Positions 56,401 through 60,215 of a DNA stretch of 64,000 bases are shown here, in pieces. Source of the DNA: Pyrocephalus nanus. Lineage: Eukaryota > Chordata > Aves > Passeriformes > Tyrannidae. The notes under the pieces were generated by a model, which did no database searches, was not told the origin of the DNA, and saw only the letters and a list, made by a program, of their open reading frames with translations. The position numbers were made by a program, and so were the translations under genes. The DNA lies in the NCBI GenBank assembly GCA_038380795.1, contig CM076280.1, positions 2,529,501 through 2,593,500 of the forward strand, given 5' to 3'. How positions within the stretch are numbered: the stretch's first letter is position 1; each line of letters opens with the position of its first letter.

Positions 56401-58082
56401 GATACATCCCTAACATGAACTGAGGGAAACAGCTTCAGCAGAGAGGCCCTGACACAGCTTGTCCAGGTCCCCCATGTTCAATGAAGTCAATATGAATTAA
56501 AATAGTGCAGAGAAGAGCAGAGGGAGAACCCACAGGCAGCTCCTGGGTGAACATCCCATCACAGAGAGCAGGGCTCAGCTGGTCTGCAGCACAGAGAGCA
56601 CCCAGTCCATCTGCACCCCACAGGGCCAGGAGAGGCAATTCCAGCTGAGGAACAAAGCTGGCACAAGGAAAAGAGGGAAAAAAGTGGGTATGAACAAGAT
56701 GGTAATCAAACAGGTTCCCACCCATGAGAGAAGTTTGCCAGGCTGAGGGAGGAGACACATGAATGTTCTTTGGGAGCAGACCCAGCAGGCAGGAAAACCT
56801 GTTCCTTGCTGATGGTCTCTGACAAAGGGAAAATTTGGGTTGCTGCTCCTGAAATGCTTTTCTGCTTTATTGCAGGAAAAATGCAGGGTTGGCCCTGGCT
56901 GGGACAGCCAAGGCCCATTGTTGGGAATTCCCACCAGAGGACAGCAGTGCCAGGTCCTGCCTGGGCAGGGGCACAAGGCAGAGCACCCTGAGATCACCAC
57001 CCACAACCTCAGGCTCTGGCACCAGCCCTCTGGAAGACCCTCTCCTGGTCACCACATGAGGAAAGCAGAGCTGGCCCTGTCCTGCCATGGCTCTGCTGCT
57101 CAGAGCACACCCTGCTCCTGTCACCAGTGCTGCTCAGCCCACGAGGGGAACTGCGGCTGCAGAGATGATGCTTGGCCTGGACTTGGCTACAGAGCCAAGA
57201 GGCACCAGAGAACCCACATCATTTGGCATAAGTCCTATGAGGATTTCAGCTTCCAGGCAGTCCTCAGCAGTTTGACACTTCCAAGACAAAACAGGGAAGG
57301 AGCAGCAGCCCTGGGAAGGGACAGCAGCTCTGGGAAGGGATAGCAGCCCTGGGAAGGAGCAGCAGCTCTGGGAAGGAACTCACTCCATGACTGCCTGCTC
57401 TGCTCACCAGAACAAGAAGCTTTGAAATAAAACTCTTGCTTAAAAAGCAGCACCCAGAAAGGGCCACTCTGAGTGAGGCCCAGCCATCCCACCCCACAAA
57501 CGGCCAAAACCGCTGCTGCCAAATTCACCTGATGGGCTCAGAACCCTCACCAGCCCATCAGAGCTCAGCCACCTCTGCCCACGGGGCTTCTTCAAGCGCA
57601 TCCTGCAACCCTGAGACAGCCACGGAAAGACCCCCAGGGAGCAAAGAAGGAAAGTGGGGCTCTGGCCAGCCCCACACAGCACCTCCTGCCCCTGCCCATC
57701 CTACAGGATGCCACGGTGGCCAAGGATGCTCCCCTGTTTGCCAGCTCGGTGGAGCCGCGTGTTATTCCAGCTCAGCGAGGTAGAAGCGACCAGGCTGCTG
57801 CTCAGTGCCGAAAACACCTTCGGGGAGCGGCTCCCCAGCCCCTTCCCACTGGGAAAGGGGGCCGGGGCTGCAGCCACAGCTCCGGGCTTTGGCCGTGCCC
57901 TGTCCCAGCTCCCTGTGCTGCACCAGCCGCGGCCACAGCCCCGTCCCCCCGGGCACCGCCTGCTCCCTGCTCCCAAATCCAGGGGCTCCGCACTCACCGA
58001 ACGTGCTGAGGAAGAAGGAGCTTCCCCGGGGATCGTCCCGGCGGGAGCAGAGCGAGACCCTGCGGACACTGCCGGGCTCCAT
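3017..58082 (-). CDS. RGS3: RGS3, 5' part: C2-PDZ long isoform, 17 coding exons
   Basis: RGS3 is a GTPase-activating protein for Gi and Gq alpha subunits that also binds G-beta-gamma and, through its PDZ domain, the tail of B-class ephrins (family knowledge). Seen here: 17 exons with GT-AG borders whose lengths (85, 51, 59, 95, 69, 61, 91, 68, 82, 106, 340, 40, 188, 84, 112, 41, 123) sum to 1695 nt, or 565 codons with every phase matching. Rough protein layout: residues 30-165 C2, 194-272 PDZ, 273-430 basic and serine-rich linker, 432-556 PH-like. Recognisable blocks include [20 protein letters not shown] and [13 protein letters not shown]. The gene continues left beyond base 1; the acidic region and RGS domain are not in the window. 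Three 5' exon choices are visible. Identity is by recognition of the human and mouse protein, without a database search. Confidence 0.95.
5386..5625 (-). mobile_element. CR1 LINE 3' fragment
   Basis: Reverse-complement CR1: begins with the decayed terminal CACAGAATCC, then GTTGAAAGGGACCTTAAAG and the CTCTGGGCAACC-type block. 3' end only, no coding capacity. Confidence 0.9.
6597..6768 (-). mobile_element. CR1 LINE 3' fragment
   Basis: Reverse-complement CR1 3' end: GGAATCACACACTGG, then GGAAGGGACCTTAAAGCTCA and CTTCTCTGGGCAACCTC. 5'-truncated. Confidence 0.92.
7345..7508 (+). mobile_element. CR1 LINE 3' fragment
   Basis: Sense CR1 3' end: GTGCCCAGAGAAGCTGAG, GGACTGGATGAGCTTTAAGG, ending in a decayed CCTGTGATCTGTG. 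Same family as the copy 600 bp to the left but opposite orientation. Confidence 0.9.
9195..9440 (-). mobile_element. CR1 LINE 3' fragment
   Basis: Reverse-complement CR1 of the subfamily carrying CCCCAGAGGATCATCCAAAC and CTCTGGGGGAAGAGCCTTTC. Confidence 0.92.
9556..9713 (+). mobile_element. CR1 LINE 3' fragment
   Basis: Sense CR1 3' end: AGAGAAGCTGTGGCTGCCCC through GGACTGGATGAGCTTTAAGG to GGGATTCTGTGACC. Faces the copy at 9195-9440. Confidence 0.92.
10283..10455 (-). mobile_element. CR1 LINE 3' fragment
   Basis: Reverse-complement CR1: GATCACAGAATCCCAGACTA then GAGGGACCTTAAAGCTCATC and CTTCTCTGGGCAACCTC. Confidence 0.9.
10628..10738 (+). mobile_element. CR1 LINE internal fragment lacking the 3' end
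   Basis: Matches the CR1 segment ATGGCCATAAACTAAAACAC through AACTTCTTTCCATGG to GGAACAGCTGCCTG; both ends missing. Confidence 0.75.
11733..12198. repeat. 10-bp minisatellite with a 20-bp dimer pattern
   Basis: About 46 copies of CATCCTTAYC. Most alternate strictly between CATCCTTACC and CATCCTTATC, giving a 20-bp higher-order unit, with a few breaks (for example three C-type units in a row near 11880 and 12050). Two plus-strand frames are open through it; these are artefacts of the repeat. Lies in the intron between RGS3 exons 16 and 17. Confidence 0.97.
12697..13075 (-). mobile_element. CR1 LINE fragment, older subfamily
   Basis: Begins AGAATCACAGAATCACAGAA, then GTTGGAAAAGACCTCCAAGA and later GAGAAGAGACCGACCCCACC and GTTGTAGAGAGCGATGAGGT. 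A subfamily distinct from most others in the window. Confidence 0.88.
13925..14085. promoter_or_regulatory. CpG-enriched patch with a perfect CRE palindrome
   Basis: Within the long intron between exons 16 and 17, a 160-bp patch contains the full cAMP-response element TGACGTCA at 13933-13940 and a cluster of CG dinucleotides (CCGGGACA, GCCGGCGG, GCAGCCGGCC) in otherwise CpG-poor DNA. It could be an intronic enhancer or an alternative promoter. No recognisable RGS3 isoform exon follows it on the minus strand. Confidence 0.35.
14409..14540 (-). mobile_element. tRNA-headed SINE with CR1 tail (TguSINE1-like)
   Basis: On the minus strand the head follows tRNA-Ile order: an A-box-like CCTGAGGAAAGGTCAGGGC, an anticodon-loop region CTAAGAACACC and a decayed B box GGTTGTGGGTTTGGTGCCC, then GGGCCACTCACTTAAGAGTT and a CR1-type 3' end (TTCTGTGATTCTGTG). 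This composite is the architecture of the passerine family TguSINE1, recalled from knowledge and not checked. The internal promoter boxes have mutations, so it is likely inert. Confidence 0.75.
14990..15030 (-). CDS. RGS3: RGS3 exon 16 (41-nt micro-exon, PH-like region)
   Basis: A 41-nt exon isolated between introns of about 5.7 and 11.9 kb: acceptor CGTTCCAG, donor GTGAGTGG. With the split Gly it reads [14 protein letters not shown] (human GSSEDLKFCVLYLAE), one Ser shorter and with Arg for Leu. Easy to miss, because no long ORF covers it; its phase (1 in, 0 out) is exactly what exons 15 and 17 need. Confidence 0.93.
15031..20776. other. RGS3 intron between exons 15 and 16 (5.7 kb)
   Basis: One diverged CR1 at 19678-19885; otherwise nothing recognised on either strand. 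Confidence 0.85.
19678..19885 (-). mobile_element. CR1 LINE 3' fragment, diverged
   Basis: Reverse-complement CR1 with GGTTGGAAGGGGCCTCTGGT, CCCCCTGCTCAAAGCCCCC and CTTCTCTGGGCAGC. More diverged than its neighbours. Confidence 0.85.
20777..20888 (-). CDS. RGS3: RGS3 exon 15 (PH-like region)
   Basis: 112 nt, acceptor GTGCTTCCAG, donor GTGAGTG. It reads [20 protein letters not shown] then [17 protein letters not shown]. The block '[12 protein letters not shown]' is almost the PH consensus from Dbl-family exchange factors (…LFLFSDLLLxTK…). Human differs at only a few residues. Confidence 0.97.
21723..21970 (-). mobile_element. CR1 LINE 3' fragment
   Basis: Reverse-complement CR1 of the AGAGGATCATCCAAACCCTC subfamily, starting GAGAATCACAGAGTATCCTG. 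Confidence 0.92.
23920..24135 (-). mobile_element. CR1 LINE 3' fragment
   Basis: Same subfamily as 21723-21970, starting GGAATCACAGAATCACAGAG; ends abruptly after CTCTGGGGGAAGAACTTCTC. Confidence 0.92.
27116..27254 (+). mobile_element. CR1 LINE 3' fragment
   Basis: Sense CR1: GATGTTCCAAAGCCATCTGG, GGACTGGATGACCTCCAGTG and a decayed AATTCTGTCCTTTGATTC end. Confidence 0.88.
27515..27858 (+). mobile_element. CR1 LINE 3' fragment
   Basis: Sense CR1, 345 bp: CAAAGGGGCTCCAAGAGAGC, GGCAGGCCCTGGCACAGGTT, ending CACTGTGATTCTGTGATTC with an intact terminal repeat. Confidence 0.94.
27920..28003 (-). CDS. RGS3: RGS3 exon 14 (PH-like region)
   Basis: 84 nt, both ends phase 0, acceptor TCTCAAACACAG, donor GTAAGG. 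It reads [20 protein letters not shown] then ESRNRTTQ (human [28 protein letters not shown]). '[18 protein letters not shown]' followed by '[14 protein letters not shown]' is the strand-turn-strand pattern that opens a PH domain. Confidence 0.97.
28004..29583. other. RGS3 intron between exons 13 and 14 (1.6 kb)
   Basis: Nothing recognised beyond the splice sites and a pyrimidine tract on the minus strand before exon 14. Confidence 0.85.
29584..29771 (-). CDS. RGS3: RGS3 exon 13 (basic linker and first PH-like strand)
   Basis: 188 nt, acceptor TCCATCCAG, donor GTGAGTG. It reads [20 protein letters not shown], then [20 protein letters not shown], and ends [19 protein letters not shown]. Human has [36 protein letters not shown]. 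The Lys/Arg-rich first half could contact membranes or G-proteins (inference). The hydrophobic VLVFPIFVQ reads like the first beta strand of the PH-like unit that continues in exons 14-17. Confidence 0.97.
30750..31272 (+). mobile_element. CR1 LINE 3' fragment, longest here
   Basis: Sense CR1 of about 520 bp, reaching into the RT C-terminal and 3'UTR part: GAGACCCCACCTGCAGAGCT, GGAGAAGAGAAGGCTCCAGG, GGGATTCTATGG end. Frames are broken, no protein expected. Confidence 0.92.
32111..32583. repeat. Tetranucleotide (CATC)n array with 3-bp interruptions
   Basis: About 470 bp of ATCC repeats, broken at irregular spacing by CATCATCC (one base lost per unit) and rarely by CCGTCC or CCACCC. Preceded by a separate CCTCCCTCC run at 31930-31950. 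Lies in the RGS3 intron between exons 12 and 13. The ORFs of Ile-His-Pro-Ser or Met-Asp-Gly-Trp repeats over it are artefacts. Confidence 0.97.
34290..34329 (-). CDS. RGS3: RGS3 exon 12 (short linker exon)
   Basis: 40 nt, acceptor GTGTCTTACAG, donor GTAAGT. It reads [13 protein letters not shown] with a split Gly (human [16 protein letters not shown]). Small but fixed by both borders and by the in-frame join of exons 11 and 13. The bird version appears a few residues shorter than the mammalian one at its C-terminal side. Confidence 0.95.
34330..35051. other. RGS3 intron between exons 11 and 12 (0.7 kb)
   Basis: Mostly the CR1 at 34574-34850 (left arm of the inverted pair), with about 200 bp on each side unassigned. 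Confidence 0.9.
34574..34850 (-). mobile_element. CR1 LINE fragment, left arm of an inverted pair
   Basis: Reverse-complement CR1, starting GGAATCATGGAATGTGCTGA. Bases 34641-34847 are the reverse complement of 36817-37023 with a single mismatch and no gap. Lies in the intron between RGS3 exons 11 and 12. Confidence 0.94.
35052..35391 (-). CDS. RGS3: RGS3 exon 11 (PDZ end and linker)
   Basis: The largest exon here, 340 nt, acceptor CTCTTGCAG, donor GTAGGG. It starts [20 protein letters not shown], the last PDZ strand, then a hydrophilic linker with [33 protein letters not shown], and ends [18 protein letters not shown] is a plausible basophilic-kinase or 14-3-3-type site (inference). Human has the same blocks with RRASCKSTHDLQ. 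The start of the exon is CpG-rich compared with its introns. Confidence 0.97.
35639..35744 (-). CDS. RGS3: RGS3 exon 10 (PDZ domain, second half)
   Basis: 106 nt, acceptor GTGTCTCTCCCAG, donor GTGAGC. It reads [20 protein letters not shown] then [16 protein letters not shown], nearly identical to human (two differences). Typical PDZ: G-x-A-x-x-A-G-L-Q-x-L-D, then the peptide-side helix beginning near [12 protein letters not shown]. In mammals this domain binds the C-terminus of ephrin-B proteins and couples them to heterotrimeric G-protein signalling (family knowledge). Confidence 0.97.
35745..36427. other. RGS3 intron between exons 9 and 10 (0.7 kb)
   Basis: No repeat or other feature recognised. 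The 247-bp intron between exons 10 and 11 is likewise plain. Confidence 0.85.
36428..36509 (-). CDS. RGS3: RGS3 exon 9 (PDZ domain, first half)
   Basis: 82 nt, acceptor TCTCCCTGCAG, donor GTAAGAG. It reads [20 protein letters not shown] then RVQAVDS. The G-F-G-F is the PDZ carboxylate-binding loop (class-type GLGF variant), followed by the second strand that receives the ligand C-terminus. Human has a Lys for the Ser after RG. Both the C2 form (from exon 8) and the short form (from 39337) join here in phase 0. Confidence 0.97.
36635..37095 (+). mobile_element. CR1 LINE fragment, right arm of an inverted pair
   Basis: Sense CR1 from AACGAGGATGGGGAAGGGCC to CCTGTGATTCTGTGG. Partner of the copy at 34574-34850. 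Begins only about 125 bp upstream (in transcript terms) of RGS3 exon 9. Confidence 0.94.
38850..39215. repeat. A/T-rich block with (TA)n and a 52-bp direct repeat
   Basis: Low-complexity A/T DNA immediately downstream of the internal first exon. It contains two diverged copies (starting at 38879 and 38931) of a segment TAAATAAAATATATCATAT…, a CATATATGCATATACATATA tract near 38972 and a second AT tract at 39140-39205. A more ordinary segment (39030-39130) separates them. Confidence 0.85.
39337..39390 (-). CDS. RGS3: RGS3 alternative first exon (PDZ-RGS3 isoform start)
   Basis: A second translation start inside intron 8: ATG at 39390 in a near-ideal context (GTCCACCATGA), 18 codons, then donor GTCTGTG. 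It reads [18 protein letters not shown], differing at one residue from the human PDZ-RGS3 start [18 protein letters not shown]. Its phase-0 end fits the exon 9 acceptor (ITIPRG). The resulting form skips C2 and begins with PDZ. With exons 9-17 it gives 390 codons before leaving the window. The two CxxC-like cysteines (C8, C11) are conserved. A TATA-like box lies about 255 bases upstream. The near-identity over so short an exon makes the call firm. Confidence 0.93.
39391..39680 (-). promoter_or_regulatory. RGS3: Candidate promoter and 5'UTR of the PDZ-RGS3 isoform
   Basis: The region upstream of the internal ATG (39390). On the minus strand a TATA-like element, TATAAAA, occupies 39652-39646, followed about 30 bases on by the expected start-site zone near 39615, which would give a 5'UTR of roughly 230 nt rich in GC. 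CG dinucleotides are enriched from 39390 to about 39600 relative to the flanks. The location is implied by the isoform; the TATA assignment is inference. Confidence 0.5.
39863..39909. repeat. G/T homopolymer-rich tract
   Basis: Alternating runs GGGGG-T7-GGG-T6-GGGG-T6-GG-T8 on the plus strand, about 480 bp upstream of the PDZ-RGS3 ATG. Only three runs of three or more G are present, so a stable G-quadruplex is uncertain. Confidence 0.8.
41045..41112 (-). CDS. RGS3: RGS3 exon 8 (C2-PDZ linker)
   Basis: 68 nt, acceptor TTTTTTATTTCAG, donor GTGGGTATG. It reads [20 protein letters not shown] then QLK. This is the spacer between the C2 and PDZ domains. It is divergent from the human spacer (…MPGGGDTENGKKLK) but has the same length class and the same L-K end before ITIPRG. 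It supplies the phase-0 junction to exon 9 that the alternative first exon at 39390 also uses. Confidence 0.9.
41113..41761. other. RGS3 intron 7 (0.65 kb)
   Basis: No repeat or other feature recognised. Confidence 0.85.
41762..41852 (-). CDS. RGS3: RGS3 exon 7 (end of C2 domain)
   Basis: 91 nt, acceptor TCCCTCCCCCAG, donor GTGTGTG. It reads [20 protein letters not shown] then [10 protein letters not shown] (human [26 protein letters not shown]). The GWY-LL motif is the final C2 strand; the trailing Arg/Lys-rich helix begins the linker. Confidence 0.97.
42908..43036 (+). mobile_element. CR1 LINE 3' fragment
   Basis: Sense CR1: GGGCCAGGAGTTGGACTGGA through TTCCAGCTCGGGATGTTCTG to TGATTTTGTGA. 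Confidence 0.92.
43388..43590 (-). mobile_element. CR1 LINE 3' fragment
   Basis: Reverse-complement CR1, starting GAATCACAGAATGTGCTGAG, ending at CTCTGGGGGAAGAAG. Same subfamily as 34574-34850. Confidence 0.93.
43986..44046 (-). CDS. RGS3: RGS3 exon 6 (C2 domain)
   Basis: 61 nt, acceptor CTCTCCCACAG, donor GTACCT. It reads [20 protein letters not shown] (human [20 protein letters not shown]), a late C2 strand with the conserved IG-x-x-S-F-G. Phase 1 in, phase 0 out. Confidence 0.97.
44047..44747. other. RGS3 intron 5 (0.7 kb)
   Basis: GC-rich, no feature recognised. Confidence 0.85.
44748..44816 (-). CDS. RGS3: RGS3 exon 5 (C2 domain, loop 3)
   Basis: 69 nt, acceptor CCTGTTACAG, donor GTAAGAG. 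It reads [20 protein letters not shown], then NSR across the junction; human has [20 protein letters not shown]. This is C2 loop 3, where calcium-binding members carry D-x-D; here W-N-R-E-R stands in that place, so calcium coordination is not expected. One of the best matching exons. Confidence 0.96.
44817..45654. other. RGS3 intron 4 (0.84 kb)
   Basis: No feature recognised. Confidence 0.85.
45655..45749 (-). CDS. RGS3: RGS3 exon 4 (C2 domain)
   Basis: 95 nt, acceptor TTTTCCTCCTGAAG, donor GTGAGTATG. It reads [20 protein letters not shown], then [11 protein letters not shown], with the last codon split. The pattern '[18 protein letters not shown]' is the standard C2 segment (basic strand, then NPxFxExF). 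The lysine-rich strand K-C-R-Q-K-T-K could contact acidic phospholipid (inference from C2 family). Confidence 0.95.
45750..46393. other. RGS3 intron 3 (0.64 kb)
   Basis: No feature recognised. Confidence 0.85.
46394..46452 (-). CDS. RGS3: RGS3 exon 3 (C2 domain, loop 1)
   Basis: 59 nt, acceptor TTTCCTCTCCAG, donor GTGGGT. It reads [20 protein letters not shown] (human: IIEGKGLISKQPGTCDPYVK). This is C2 loop 1 and the following strand. Classical calcium-binding C2 domains have two Asp in this loop and a DPYVK motif; here only one Asp remains and Pro is Ser, so the site looks weakened. The next codon after the junction is Met. Confidence 0.94.
46453..48136. other. RGS3 intron 2 (1.7 kb)
   Basis: No repeat or coding signal recognised. 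Confidence 0.85.
48137..48187 (-). CDS. RGS3: RGS3 exon 2 (first strand of C2 domain)
   Basis: 51 nt with acceptor CTGTCCCCCAG and donor GTGAGT. It reads [16 protein letters not shown] after the split Gly, matching human QLRLSIDAQDRVLLLH. This is the opening beta strand of a C2 domain. All 5' ends that lead to a C2 form must splice into this acceptor. It is the left end of a roughly 9.8-kb intron holding the large minisatellite. Confidence 0.93.
48305..48529 (+). mobile_element. CR1 LINE 3' fragment
   Basis: Sense CR1: AAAAGGTTCTTCCCCCAGAG to TTCTGTGGTTCTGTGAT. Begins about 118 bp upstream (in transcript terms) of RGS3 exon 2. Confidence 0.93.
48822..49339 (+). mobile_element. CR1 LINE 3' fragment with an A/T expansion
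   Basis: Sense CR1 of about 520 bp (GGCCTGGACAAAGGACAAAG; TGGCCATAAACTAAAACACA; ending TATTCTGTGACTCTGTGA). An 18-bp segment TAATGCATATAAGTATCT is duplicated (48946 and 48997) around a 20-bp perfect palindrome at 48979-48998, so roughly 50-70 bp exceed the usual CR1 length here. Confidence 0.92.
50607..54568. repeat. 4-kb minisatellite, 28-31 bp units
   Basis: A tandem array of about 135 units (length divided by unit). The basic unit is CACAGGGACACACACACTGC followed by TCACACACC (29 bp). Variants include GG(G)GGACAC, AGAGGGACAC, TCACAGACC, and extra CA steps that make 28 to 31 bp. The plus strand has no stop codon in the unit, so three frames stay open for over 1,000 codons each (Thr/His-rich); there is no promoter, splice context or non-repeat coding sequence, so these are not genes. 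The array lies in RGS3 intron 1. Confidence 0.97.
55038..55043 (-). terminator. Candidate intronic poly(A) signal in RGS3 intron 1
   Basis: Minus-strand AATAAA in the context GGAACAGAAATAAAAATGGG, preceded by about 110 bases of A/T-rich, 3'UTR-like sequence (55045-55155) unlike the GC-rich surroundings. It could end a truncated RGS3 transcript, a nested non-coding RNA or an old insertion. No coding exon leading to it was found. Confidence 0.35.
55176..55269. repeat. T12 ... hairpin ... A22 unit
   Basis: A T12 run (55176-55187) and an A22 run (55248-55269) enclose a perfect 9-bp hairpin, GGATTGTTT / AAACAATCC (55206-55214 and 55221-55229) with a 6-base loop. Next to the candidate poly(A) signal at 55038. 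Confidence 0.75.
57291..57378. repeat. Short tandem repeat, about 21-bp unit
   Basis: Four diverged copies of GGAAGGGACAGCAGCTCTG, with alternation of AGC-CCT and AGC-TCT. About 600 bp downstream of RGS3 exon 1. Confidence 0.8.
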
Positions 58083-58450
58083 GGCTGGATGATCAGCCGG
58101 CGATTGGAGCCCTCCCTGGCCGGGCCGGGGACGCCGGGCGGCGATCGCAGCGGGGCAGGGCCGGGTTTCCATGGGACGCGCATCCAGCCGTTGGAATGGC
58201 ACGGCTCCCATTGGCCCCGCCGATTTGAACCGGGAGCGCACCTGCGGGAACACGCGGGGCCGGTCCCCGCGGCCCGGGATGCGGCCGGACCCGAGACCCT
58301 GCGGGTGCCCCGGGGATGAGCTCCTGGGAAAAGGGCAAAACCTGCAAAACCTTCCCTCCCGCCAAGCTGTGAGCGATCCCCGGGACTGTTCGTGCCACCG
58401 GGTTTGCCGGCACGCTCAGCTGCTCAGGGAACGATCCCGCTGGAGCGGGA
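57740..58450 (-). promoter_or_regulatory. RGS3: CpG-rich promoter of the RGS3 C2-PDZ transcript
   Basis: A block markedly richer in CG dinucleotides than the CpG-poor introns around it, centred on coding exon 1. No TATA box is apparent. On the minus strand, upstream of the ATG, there are two CCAAT boxes (58103-58107 and 58210-58214, the latter as GGCCAATGGG) about 25 and 130 bases before the ATG. The 5'UTR should lie between 58083 and roughly 58300; the exact start site cannot be read from sequence. Confidence 0.7.
57998..58082 (-). CDS. RGS3: RGS3 coding exon 1 (N-terminus of C2-PDZ isoform)
   Basis: First coding exon: ATG at 58082, 28 codons plus one base, donor GTGAGTG. It reads [20 protein letters not shown], then ends SSFFLSTF, and the split codon makes Gly before QLKLSIE of exon 2. 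The mouse C2-PDZ isoform has a start of the same form (a short basic RRVS-type peptide ending in a Tyr/Phe-Thr-Phe-Gly motif before QLRLSID), which supports this start. The exon sits inside a CpG-rich block. The peptide is basic and serine-rich, with RRVS matching a basophilic kinase consensus (inference). No signal peptide or membrane segment. Confidence 0.88.
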
Positions 58451-58565
58451 CAGGAGCGTTTGGGGAAATTGGGGAATTACTGCAGGCTGAGGAAGGGTGC
58501 AGGAGAACCGGGGGTGAGCCGGGAAAGAGAGGGCTGGCAGGGCGTGGGTGACATGCTTGGCTCTC

Positions 58566-58672
58566 ATATCACAGAGTACACCGAGGTGGAAGGACCCACA
58601 AGGATCATCGAGTCCAACTCCTGGCCCTGCACAGGACCATCCCCCCGAGTCACACCCTGTGCCTGAGAGTAT
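58566..58672 (-). mobile_element. CR1 LINE 3' fragment
   Basis: Reverse-complement CR1: ATATCACAGAGTACACCGAG, GGACCCACAAGGATCATCGA. Lies just upstream of the RGS3 CpG-rich promoter. Confidence 0.88.
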
Positions 58673-59040
58673 GACCCAAACAAGGGGAGAGTCATGCAGC
58701 CCCCACAGGTCACTCTGCAGGACCCCAGAGCAGGCCCTTCCATCACCCAGGAGTTGGCAATGCACCCACCAGCTCTGGGGGCTGCACCACAGCTCACAGG
58801 AGGCACCCAGAGCTGAGCATCAGCCCTGGAGAGTGTTGTGGAATGATGGAGATGGTTTCTTGGGGAAAAAAAAAAAAAACCTCCCCAAAGGCTGGGCTGT
58901 CCCAGAACTTTATGAGATGAAAATGGATGAGAATTCCCACAGAGCCCGGATGGTGGACACAACCCCCCTCACACTCCACACCCTCCTGGCCAGGGCTGAG
59001 CCCTGCCTGGCCTGCAGCCCCTCTCACACCCAGCACTTAC

Positions 59041-59190
59041 CTTTCCCTTTCACTCTCGCATGGCTGATCCTCCTCCTGCCCCCTGATGGTGCCCTCGGGG
59101 CCCGCAGGGAGGGTTGTCCAGCCCCACATGGCCCCTTCCTCACGGCTGGCAGATCCTCCAGCTCCTGCAATGGGGGCCTCTGCCCTGTCC
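59041..59190 (-). CDS. RGS3: RGS3 candidate alternative 5' exon (phase 1 to phase 1)
   Basis: An open minus-strand stretch with a pyrimidine-rich acceptor (TTTTCTCTGGCAG) at 59191 and a strong donor (GTAAGT) at 59040. It is 150 nt, so it enters and leaves in phase 1, and joins exon 2 (48187) to complete a Gly codon exactly as exon 1 does. Its end reads RRRISHARVKGKG, close to the RKRITHAKVQGAG that precedes the C2 domain in the long human isoform. The rest is Pro/Arg-rich and not recognisable. It could be an internal 5' exon whose initiating exon lies further right, or a first exon with the start inside it; no ATG lies in frame within the spliced part. The similarity at the 3' end is the main support. 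Confidence 0.55.
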
Positions 59191-59614
59191 CTGCCAGAGA
59201 AAAGAGGAGCTGAGAGCAGGACACGGCAGGACAGGGAGCTGGGACACGGGGGACATCACAGGCTCTGCAGGACCCTGGGGTTTACCTGCCAGAAGGGAAT
59301 GCCTGCACCTTGCCCCAGCCTCCCCCAGAGCACACCACACTGCCAGGGCTCCTGCACCCACCCTGGCCAGCCCTGCACACAGGTGGCACGAGCTGGCAGT
59401 GACACGTCTGTCCCAGGCCATCACCCCCCTGCCCAGCCCTGCCTGGGAGCAGAGAGGAGAGGGGTGATGCTGATCCCTCAGTCCAGCAGCACAGCAGAAC
59501 ACAGATCCATCTTCAGAGGGAGTCACCCCTGGCACACGTCCCAGCTGCAGCCTTGGCCACGGCCCCTCACATCCCACACGCCAAGAGCAGCCCAAAGGCT
59601 CCACTCAGCACTGC

Positions 59615-59620
59615 TTTATT
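59615..59620 (-). terminator. Candidate poly(A) signal (minus strand)
   Basis: AATAAA in the context CAATCTAATAAAGCAGTG. If used, it would extend the upstream transcript through the CR1 at 59725-60215. It lies only about 425 bases before the candidate 5' exon of RGS3. Weaker than the signal at 63665 because no good GT-rich element follows. Confidence 0.3.
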
Positions 59621-59724
59621 AGATTGGAAACAGATGCACAGTCCCATCAGGGCTTCAGTAATCTGTAAGCAGCACTCAGGACACTCGAGACACTGCCCTG
59701 CCACCCCTGGTGTTCAGGACAGTC

Positions 59725-60215
59725 TTAGAATGGCAGAAGGGTCTGGGGTGGAAGAGACCTAAAGATCATCTTAGTTCCATCCCCACTTCCACCAGCCCAG
59801 GTTGCTCCAAGTCCCATCCAACCTGGCCTTGAACACTTCCAGGGATCCAGGGGCAGCCACAGCTTCTCTGGGCAACCTGTGCCAGGGCCTGCCCACCCTC
59901 ACAAAGAGGAATTCCTTCCCAATATCCCATCTAACCCTGCCCTCTGGCAGTGGGAAGCCATTCCCTGTGTCCTGTTCCTCCATCCCTTGTCCCCAGTCCC
60001 TCTCCAGCTCTCCTGGAGCCCCTTTAGGCTCTGGAAGGGGCTCTCAGGTCTCCCTGGAGCCTTCTCTTCTCCAGGGGAACCCCCCCAGCTCTCCCAGCCT
60101 GGCTCCAGAGCAGAGGGGCTCCAGCCCTGGGAGTATCTCCGTGGCCTCCTCTGGACTCACTCCAGATCCACATCCTTCTGTTGGTGGCCCCAAAGCTGGG
60201 CACAGTCTTGCAAGA
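59725..60215 (-). mobile_element. CR1 LINE 3' fragment
   Basis: Reverse-complement CR1 of about 490 bp: TCTTAGAATGGCAGAAGGG, CTTCTCTGGGCAACCTGTGC, CTGGAGCCTTCTCTTCTCC, GTGGCCTCCTCTGGACTCAC. Confidence 0.93.

Larger units (their letters stand above)
48188..57997. other. RGS3 intron 1 (9.8 kb)
   Basis: Two CR1 pieces (48305, 48822), the 4-kb minisatellite, the candidate poly(A) signal at 55038, the T12-hairpin-A22 unit and the 21-bp repeat at 57291. The segments 49340-50600 and 55270-57290 show nothing I recognise. Confidence 0.85.

Noticed and set aside
57654..58319. 221-codon plus-strand ORF across the CpG-rich promoter
   Set aside because: GC-rich DNA has few stops by chance; the composition is Pro/Arg/Gly-rich with no recognisable motif, and the minus strand carries RGS3 exon 1 here.
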